From Roseibium sp. (GTDB lineage Bacteria > Pseudomonadota > Alphaproteobacteria > Rhizobiales > Stappiaceae): 64,000 nt of DNA. Positions 58,898-64,000 of the stretch are shown piece after piece; positions within the stretch are counted from its first letter, which is position 1, and each line of letters begins with the position of its first letter. The DNA is taken from the NCBI GenBank assembly GCA_017643215.1, contig JAEPNV010000010.1, positions 1-64,000 of the forward strand, written 5' to 3'. The translations under genes and the position numbers were made by a program. Below the pieces are notes generated by a model. The model was not told the DNA's origin. It did not search any database and saw only the letters and a program-made list of their open reading frames with translations.

Positions 58898-59731
58898 TTA
58901 CGCGCCGCGCGGCTGCCAGAACGATGGCCAGACCGGTTCCAGGCGCCCGCCAATCCGGACCGGCGCGACCGCGGTGGCGAGACCGGTCCGGTCATCGGTC
59001 TCCAATGCCAGGCCGCAAATGCTCGCCTCGCCGAGCGCGGGCGAAAACCGCCCGGCCGGGATCTTCCGTTGAAACCGGTTCAGCGGTTCATCCTTTTCCA
59101 TGCCGAGCACGCTGTCATAATCGCCGCACATGCCCGCATCCGACTGGTAGGCCGTGCCGCCGGGGAGAATCTGGTGGTCAGATGTCGGAACGTGCGTATG
59201 CGTTCCCACGACGAGACTGACACGCCCGTCGAGAAAATGACCCATGGCCTGTTTCTCGCTGGTCGCCTCGGCGTGCATGTCGATCAAGATGGCATCGGCC
59301 ACCTGTCCGAGCGGACAATTGTCAACGACCTGCTCGATCGCGGCGAACGGATCGTCTAGCGCGTCCATGAACACGCGGCCCATGACATTTGCGACCAGGA
59401 CCTGTGCCCCGTTGCGGGCCATGAACAAATGCGCGCCGCGCCCGGGCGCCCCGGCCGGAAAGTTGACCGGCCGCAACAGCCGGTCCTGGCGTTCGATGTA
59501 AACCAGCGTGTCGCGCTGGTCCCAAACATGGTTTCCCGTGGTGACGACATCGGCCCCGGCGTCCAGGACGTCCTGGAGGATGGCTTCCGTAATACCGAAT
59601 CCGGAAGCGGCGTTTTCCCCATTGACGACAACAAAATCCAATGCCTGGTCTTCGACGAGTGACGGCAGCCGGTCGATGACGGCGTTGCGTCCCGACCGCC
59701 CGACCAAATCGCCTAGAAACAACATTTTCAT
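58898..59731 (-). CDS. ymdB: YmdB-type metallophosphoesterase
   Basis: This 277-residue calcineurin-like phosphoesterase has metal ligands in MLFLGDLVGRSGR, VNGENAASG, TTGNHVWDQ and VVGTHTHVPT. In Bacillus, YmdB hydrolyses 2',3'-cyclic nucleotides and cAMP and affects biofilm and motility. The role here is inferred from the family. It lies downstream of the 5-formyl-THF cyclo-ligase gene (54-nt gap). Confidence 0.9.
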   Translation of the reverse strand: MKMLFLGDLVGRSGRNAVIDRLPSLVEDQALDFVVVNGENAASGFGITEAILQDVLDAGADVVTTGNHVWDQRDTLVYIERQDRLLRPVNFPAGAPGRGAHLFMARNGAQVLVANVMGRVFMDALDDPFAAIEQVVDNCPLGQVADAILIDMHAEATSEKQAMGHFLDGRVSLVVGTHTHVPTSDHQILPGGTAYQSDAGMCGDYDSVLGMEKDEPLNRFQRKIPAGRFSPALGEASICGLALETDDRTGLATAVAPVRIGGRLEPVWPSFWQPRGA

Positions 59732-59785
59732 TCGGTCTCACCTGTTTCGAAATCGGCCGCATGGCACGGCAGCGAGGCCCGGATT

Positions 59786-60364
59786 TCAAAAACGCGTCAT
59801 TCCGTTTTCGGTCAGGACGGCATGCAACGGTTTGTCGTGAGGCTCAACCGGAACGGCGGGGACTTCCTGGGTGGCAAAGGCCAGGCCAACGCAGATGACA
59901 GGCTTTACCTGTGTCAGAGCCGTGATGGCAACATCATAATGGCCCTTGCCGTACCCAATCCGGTTGCCTTGGCCATCAAATGCGGACAAAGGCATCAAAA
60001 GCGCATCGGGCCGCGTCTCTTCCGCCTCCGGTCCCGGCGCCATTGTGCCGAACCCGGCCGGTTCGAATGCCGTGTCGCGCCCGAATAAACGAAAGATCAA
60101 ATGCGGTTCGGCAACGACCGGCAGACACAATCGGTGGCCGCGTTCGCGCAGCCGCATCAGCAGTGGCCGCGGGTCGAGTTCATGGTTGAGCGGCCAATAT
60201 CCGGCCACCACCGCATCCGGAGGCAAAACCAGTTCGTCGGCAAGGTCAGCCAGTTTCAACGCGCATTCAATCCGGAAGGTCGGTGCGAGCGCAGCCCGGC
60301 GTGCAAGGGCTTTTTGGCGCAAGGCGGCTTTGGTCACAGCGGGAGAAAGGTCAGATGCCGTCAT
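59786..60364 (-). CDS. fau: 5-formyltetrahydrofolate cyclo-ligase
   Basis: This 192-residue enzyme converts 5-formyl-THF to 5,10-methenyl-THF with ATP. It has the N-terminal RQKALARRAAL helix and the ATP-site segment RIGYGKGHYD (about 135-145). It follows the 6S RNA gene on the same strand, an arrangement seen widely in proteobacteria (ssrS-ygfA). Confidence 0.94.
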   Translation of the reverse strand: MTASDLSPAVTKAALRQKALARRAALAPTFRIECALKLADLADELVLPPDAVVAGYWPLNHELDPRPLLMRLRERGHRLCLPVVAEPHLIFRLFGRDTAFEPAGFGTMAPGPEAEETRPDALLMPLSAFDGQGNRIGYGKGHYDVAITALTQVKPVICVGLAFATQEVPAVPVEPHDKPLHAVLTENGMTRF

Positions 60365-60411
60365 TTCAAACGCTCAACAATGACGGGCCGGGCGGCAATG
60401 CCCATCAGAAA

Positions 60412-60573
60412 AAAGGTCACGACCGCACGACCGTCGGAACGTGCAATCCCGGGAAACCTACAAAGTAGGTGGGCGCCGTGTGCAACAGACCACGGTCCGA
60501 AGCAGGGACAGCTCCCGCGAGAATGCTTAAGGCCCCGGGGAAATAATTCCTGACGCATCGCGCAGCCGCGAAG
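60412..60573 (-). ncRNA. ssrS: 6S RNA
   Basis: This non-coding stretch lies between zapA and the cyclo-ligase gene, the usual home of 6S RNA. On the minus strand the two ends pair: the 5' strand CGCGGCTGCGCGAT (60557-60570) with the 3' strand at 60418-60432, using G-U pairs. The conserved-looking 3' half contains GGCGCCCACCTA and TCCCGGGAT. A TATATG -10 element (60578-60583) is just upstream and a T-run follows at 60409-60414. 6S RNA binds sigma-70 RNA polymerase in stationary phase. The ends are approximate. Confidence 0.8.
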
Positions 60574-60657
60574 AATGCATATAGTCCGCGAAACTGCTGA
60601 GCACCAGCCCTCCATGTAGCTGTTGCTTAAAAATGGCAGTCTCACCCGAATGATTGA

Positions 60658-61029
60658 TCATTGTGGCTTCAAGCTTTTTGACAAGCCTTCCGACAGCCGT
60701 TCGATTTGCGCCGCAGCCTGGTCGATCCGCTCTGCAATCTCACATTCCTGACGAAAGTGCGACGCAACGGCACTGGATTGCGCGTCTCGGGTTTTTTCCA
60801 GATCCTGCTGAAGTTCGCCGATACGCCGTTCCAGCTCAACAAGCTGATCCGTGGCCATGATCCCGGCCATGACGGTCAATCGCTGATCGCCGATCTCGCC
60901 GAACGCTCCCTTTAATTCCGTGATCCAGCCGTCAAAACGGCTTGCGAGCTGCTGCAATCGTTCCTCTTCGCCTTCGTCGCAGGCCATGCGGAACGTCTTG
61001 CCATTGATCATGACCGTGATTTGCGGCAC
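60658..61029 (-). CDS. zapA: Cell-division protein ZapA
   Basis: This 123-residue protein has the ZapA signature (VMINGKTFRMACDEGEEERLQQLA) and a C-terminal coiled coil (about 70-118). It cross-links FtsZ filaments at midcell. A GTG start lies at 61027-61029, 6 nt after the DUF4164 gene. 6S RNA follows. Confidence 0.93.
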   Translation of the reverse strand: MPQITVMINGKTFRMACDEGEEERLQQLASRFDGWITELKGAFGEIGDQRLTVMAGIMATDQLVELERRIGELQQDLEKTRDAQSSAVASHFRQECEIAERIDQAAAQIERLSEGLSKSLKPQ

Positions 61030-61035
61030 TGCCGA

Positions 61036-61335
61036 TCACCCCCGCTGGTCGTCGAGAACGGAACGAATGGATTCCATCGCCAACACCAGCCGGCGGGACA
61101 CGTCGCGATTGGCCTCTTCCAGCCGGCTTGCCCGCGCTTCGGCCTCGTCCAGGGTCGCGGCCAGTTGCGACCGGTCTTCTCCAAGCCGTTGCACATCGCT
61201 TTGCAGTGCATTGAGGGACCGGTCAGCGTCGATCCGGCGCTGGACAGAGCCTTCCAGGTGGCCCAGCGCGCGTTCAAGGCGGGCGATCGCCGTGTCGAGC
61301 GAGAGTGCGGGCTTTTGATCGCTATCTGCCTTCAT
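61036..61335 (-). CDS. DUF4164 coiled-coil protein
   Basis: This 99-residue coiled-coil protein is encoded just before zapA, the standard place for DUF4164 proteins in Hyphomicrobiales. Heptads run through residues 12-95. Some partners of ZapA are coiled-coil proteins, so a division role is plausible but unproven. The ATG at 61333-61335 begins MKADSDQK; the frame extends further upstream without conserved sequence. Confidence 0.78.
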   Translation of the reverse strand: MKADSDQKPALSLDTAIARLERALGHLEGSVQRRIDADRSLNALQSDVQRLGEDRSQLAATLDEAEARASRLEEANRDVSRRLVLAMESIRSVLDDQRG

Positions 61336-61758
61336 CGACTGGTTGCCCTTACGCCCCGACAGCACTGCCGAAATCGGAGAAACAATTGTGCCGCCATCCG
61401 TCACAATCATAAAGATGCTTATCGTTACAATTCGCAATACGCGCACTGGCGCGCGAAACCGGATTGTCTGATGACACCGCGCCCGCACCCGCACGGCGAA
61501 GACACTAGGCAGGGACCGGAACGCCCGTCAATGGCGCGGTGCGAAAATCCTGAAACTGCCCAATCGACGGGCACCGATGCGCACCGCGCACGCCGGGTTT
61601 ATTGACTCAAGCAAGGTTCCTGATATTTGTCGGGCGCCTTCTTGCCCTGTGCCGATCCAAGCCTCGATGCGGACAGGCGACACGCTGAGAATCTGCGCAA
61701 ACATCGGGGCGATTTTGAACACTATCGATGATCTGGCGCGCCGCCGCGAACCGACGGG
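61336..61758. other. Divergent intergenic region before the transketolase gene
   Basis: This 423-bp region lies between divergent DUF4164 and tkt. A TTGACT -35-like element at 61602-61607 and TATTTG at 61624-61629 with 16-nt spacing form a candidate sigma-70 promoter for tkt. The -35 overlaps a GACTC CcrM site. The predicted leader is about 120 nt. No RNA family is recognised. Confidence 0.5.
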
Positions 61759-63753
61759 ATGATGATGACCGACCTTGAAAAACACCAGCGCATGGCCAAT
61801 GCGATCCGCTTTCTCGCCATCGACGCTGTGGAACAGGCCAAATCCGGTCATCCCGGCCTGCCCATGGGCGCGGCCGACATTGCGACTGTGCTTTTCACCA
61901 AGATCATGAAGTTCGACCCGACCGCGCCAGCCTGGCCAGACCGCGACCGGTTTGTTTTATCGGCCGGCCACGGTTCGATGCTTCTTTACAGCCTGCTTTA
62001 TCTGCTGGGCTACGAGGACTTCACGCTCGACCAACTGAAGCGGTTTCGCCAGGTTGGGTCGTTGACGGCCGGCCATCCTGAATATGGGCACGGCGCGGGA
62101 ATCGAAACGACGACCGGCCCGCTCGGCCAGGGCCTTGCCAATGCCGTTGGAATGGCGATTACCGAACGTTTGCAAGGCGCAAGGTTCGGACCTGATATGG
62201 TCGACCACTTTACCTATGTATTGGCCGGTGACGGCTGTCTGATGGAAGGCATCAGCCAGGAGGCCCTGACCCTTGCCGGGCACCTGAGACTTTCCAAACT
62301 GATCGTTATCTGGGACGACAACGGCATTTCGATCGACGGCAAGGTGGACTTGACAGATTCGACCGATCAGGTGGCCCGTTTCGCGGCATCGGGCTGGAAC
62401 ACGATCAGTGTCGACGGCCACGATCCTTCCGCCGTCGAGACCGCGATCCGTGACGCTCAGGAGAGCGACCGGCCGACCCTGATCGCGGCCAAGACAACCA
62501 TCGGCTTCGGCGCACCGGCCAAGGCGGGCACGGCAAAGGCGCACGGGTCTCCGCTCGGCGCCAAAGAAATCGCCGGAACCCGCAAGGCGCTCGACTGGCC
62601 GTTCGAGCCGTTTGAAATCCCCAATGACGTCCTGGACGCCTGGCGCATCGCCGGACTGAAATCCGCCCATGCGCACAAGGAGTGGGAAAAGCGGTTTGCC
62701 GAACAAGACCCGGAGGTTCGGGCCGAATTTGAACGCCGGAACCGCGGCGACCTTCCAGCCGAACTGACTGGCGCATTGCAGGACTACAAGAAGCAGCTTG
62801 CCGAAGAGCAGCCGACCATGGCCACCCGGAAGGCCTCTGAAGCCGTGTTGTCGGTCATCAACGAAGTCGTGCCGGAAACCATCGGCGGCTCCGCCGATCT
62901 GACCGGGTCCAACAACACCAAGACCTCCCAGACGCTGCCGGTCACGCCCAACGACTTTTCCGGTCGCTACATTCACTGGGGTGTTCGGGAACATGGCATG
63001 GCCGCCGCGATGAATGGCATGGCGCTCCACGGCGGTGTTGTGCCGTATTCCGGCGGTTTTCTGGTGTTTTCCGATTACTGCCGCCCCTCCATACGCCTGG
63101 CTTCGCTAATGAAACAGCGTGTCATCCATGTCATGACGCACGATTCCATCGGTCTGGGGGAAGACGGACCGACCCACCAGCCGGTTGAACATTACGCCGC
63201 GCTGAGGGCCATGCCAGGCCTGTTCTTTTACCGGCCAGCCGATATCACCGAGACACTTGAATGCTGGCAACTGGCGCTTGAAACCAGGGATGCGCCGTCG
63301 ATCCTGGCCCTGACCCGACAAAATCTGGCAGCTCAGCGAAAAACCTTTGAGGAAAAAAACCTGTGCGCGCGCGGCGCCTATGTCCTCATCGACAGCGAAG
63401 ATCCGGCTCAGGTCACGCTGTTCGCGTCCGGCTCGGAGGTTGAAATCGCAACCAGCGCGCATGCCCGGTTGGCCGAAGAGGGGATCGCCGCGCGGGTGGT
63501 GTCCGTACCGTGTTTTGAGCTCTTTGAACTGCAATCGGAAGACTACAAGGATGCCGTCCTTGGTGACAGCCCGGTCAAGATCGCGGTCGAAGCCGGCGTC
63601 CGCATGGGCTGGGACCGGTTCATCGGCGTGGATGGCACGTTTGTCGGCATGACCAGTTTCGGCGCAAGCGGACCGTACGAGGCGCTTTATGAGCATTTTG
63701 GACTAACGGCGGATGCTGTTATCAGCGCCGCCAGGACCCGGATCGCGCAGTGA
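61759..63753 (+). CDS. tkt: Transketolase
   Basis: This 664-residue thiamine-pyrophosphate enzyme moves two-carbon units between sugar phosphates in the pentose phosphate pathway. The TPP motif GDG...N is visible ([24 protein letters not shown]), and [13 protein letters not shown] and TAGHPEYGH near the N-terminus are typical. Three consecutive ATGs (61759, 61762 and 61765) are possible starts. It is followed by gap on the same strand, a common cbb/gap arrangement in alphaproteobacteria. Confidence 0.97.
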   Translation: MMMTDLEKHQRMANAIRFLAIDAVEQAKSGHPGLPMGAADIATVLFTKIMKFDPTAPAWPDRDRFVLSAGHGSMLLYSLLYLLGYEDFTLDQLKRFRQVGSLTAGHPEYGHGAGIETTTGPLGQGLANAVGMAITERLQGARFGPDMVDHFTYVLAGDGCLMEGISQEALTLAGHLRLSKLIVIWDDNGISIDGKVDLTDSTDQVARFAASGWNTISVDGHDPSAVETAIRDAQESDRPTLIAAKTTIGFGAPAKAGTAKAHGSPLGAKEIAGTRKALDWPFEPFEIPNDVLDAWRIAGLKSAHAHKEWEKRFAEQDPEVRAEFERRNRGDLPAELTGALQDYKKQLAEEQPTMATRKASEAVLSVINEVVPETIGGSADLTGSNNTKTSQTLPVTPNDFSGRYIHWGVREHGMAAAMNGMALHGGVVPYSGGFLVFSDYCRPSIRLASLMKQRVIHVMTHDSIGLGEDGPTHQPVEHYAALRAMPGLFFYRPADITETLECWQLALETRDAPSILALTRQNLAAQRKTFEEKNLCARGAYVLIDSEDPAQVTLFASGSEVEIATSAHARLAEEGIAARVVSVPCFELFELQSEDYKDAVLGDSPVKIAVEAGVRMGWDRFIGVDGTFVGMTSFGASGPYEALYEHFGLTADAVISAARTRIAQ

Positions 63754-63886
63754 CCCATCGCCGCGGCGGTGCGGGGACTATCAACACTGCACCGGCTTCA
63801 TGGACAGATACAGGGATCGGCACACCGGTCCATCGGAATGACAAGGATCGGCGCCGACCCAAAGCGCCCAACAGTGGGAGTGGACT

Positions 63887-64000
63887 ATGGTAACCAAGGT
63901 TGCAATCAACGGATTTGGCCGCATCGGCCGGAATGTTCTGCGCGGGATCGTCGAATCCGGCCGCACGGATATTGAAGTCGTTGGCATCAACGATCTCGGC
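63887..64000 (+). CDS. gap: Glyceraldehyde-3-phosphate dehydrogenase, 5' end (cut by window edge)
   Basis: The first 38 codons of a GAPDH are present; the gene continues beyond the window. The NAD-binding start [17 protein letters not shown] is diagnostic. The ATG at 63887 follows GGGAGTGG. It lies 133 nt after tkt and probably forms one glycolysis/pentose-phosphate transcript with it. Confidence 0.93.
   Translation, partial: MVTKVAINGFGRIGRNVLRGIVESGRTDIEVVGINDLG

Overview
The window is GC-rich chromosomal DNA from an alphaproteobacterium, most probably a member of the Hyphomicrobiales (Rhizobiales). The evidence is the gene content and order: ctrA divergent from fliI-fliJ, chpT at the head of a che operon, ruvCAB-ybgC-tolQRAB-pal-cpoB-tilS-ftsH-glmM in one direction, serA/serC together, a 6S RNA between zapA and the 5-formyl-THF cyclo-ligase gene, eipA (DUF1134), DUF2336 and DUF4164 proteins, and an Omp25-like beta-barrel. 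The genus cannot be named from sequence alone. I see no insertion sequence, prophage, CRISPR array, rRNA or tRNA gene.

Layout. 1-0.55 kb: no convincing gene, one palindromic repeat. 0.55-2.1 kb: arsenic operon arsR-arsC-aqpS with a long palindromic operator over the arsR start. 2.2-5.3 kb: glycerol catabolism glpD-glpK; a DeoR-type regulator that could be GlpR lies at 24.7 kb. 5.5-9.7 kb: large MscS-type channel, DUF2336 protein, PqiA-like membrane protein. 9.9-12.7 kb: fliJ, fliI and the cell-cycle master regulator ctrA. 12.9-15.2 kb: Tat-exported metallo-beta-lactamase-fold enzyme and a membrane-bound LytTR regulator. 15.4-21.9 kb: chpT-cheA-cheW-cheY-cheB-cheR. 22-28.2 kb: YHS protein, eipA, membrane-anchored coiled-coil protein, DeoR regulator, P-type cation ATPase. 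28.3-30.8 kb: rluD-type pseudouridine synthase and rpoH. 30.8-32.8 kb: TPP-riboswitch-controlled thiXY transport genes without an ATPase gene. 32.9-41.3 kb: large Ala/Pro-rich membrane protein, purA, an EamA transporter, serA, serC and an outer-membrane beta-barrel. 41.5-57.1 kb: glmM, ftsH, tilS, the Tol-Pal cluster, ybgC, an inserted chemoreceptor gene and ruvBAC. 57.2-64 kb: TauE-type exporter, yebC, ymdB, 5-formyl-THF cyclo-ligase, 6S RNA, zapA, DUF4164, transketolase and the 5' end of a GAPDH gene cut by the window edge.

How the genes connect. Several encode parts of one cell-cycle/motility circuit: CtrA, its phosphotransferase ChpT, flagellar export proteins, chemotaxis proteins and the Tol-Pal division/envelope machine. 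The ctrA upstream region carries five GANTC sites in 169 bp, and the beta-barrel gene has an exact TTAA-N7-TTAAC CtrA box. RpoH and FtsH also share the window, and ftsH has a promoter fitting the alphaproteobacterial heat-shock consensus. These regulatory sites are the most informative observations. I found no clear undescribed multi-gene system; the least explained genes are the coiled-coil protein at 23.3 kb, the Ala/Pro-rich protein at 32.9 kb, the membrane LytTR protein at 14.2 kb and the 81-residue protein inside the ruv operon.
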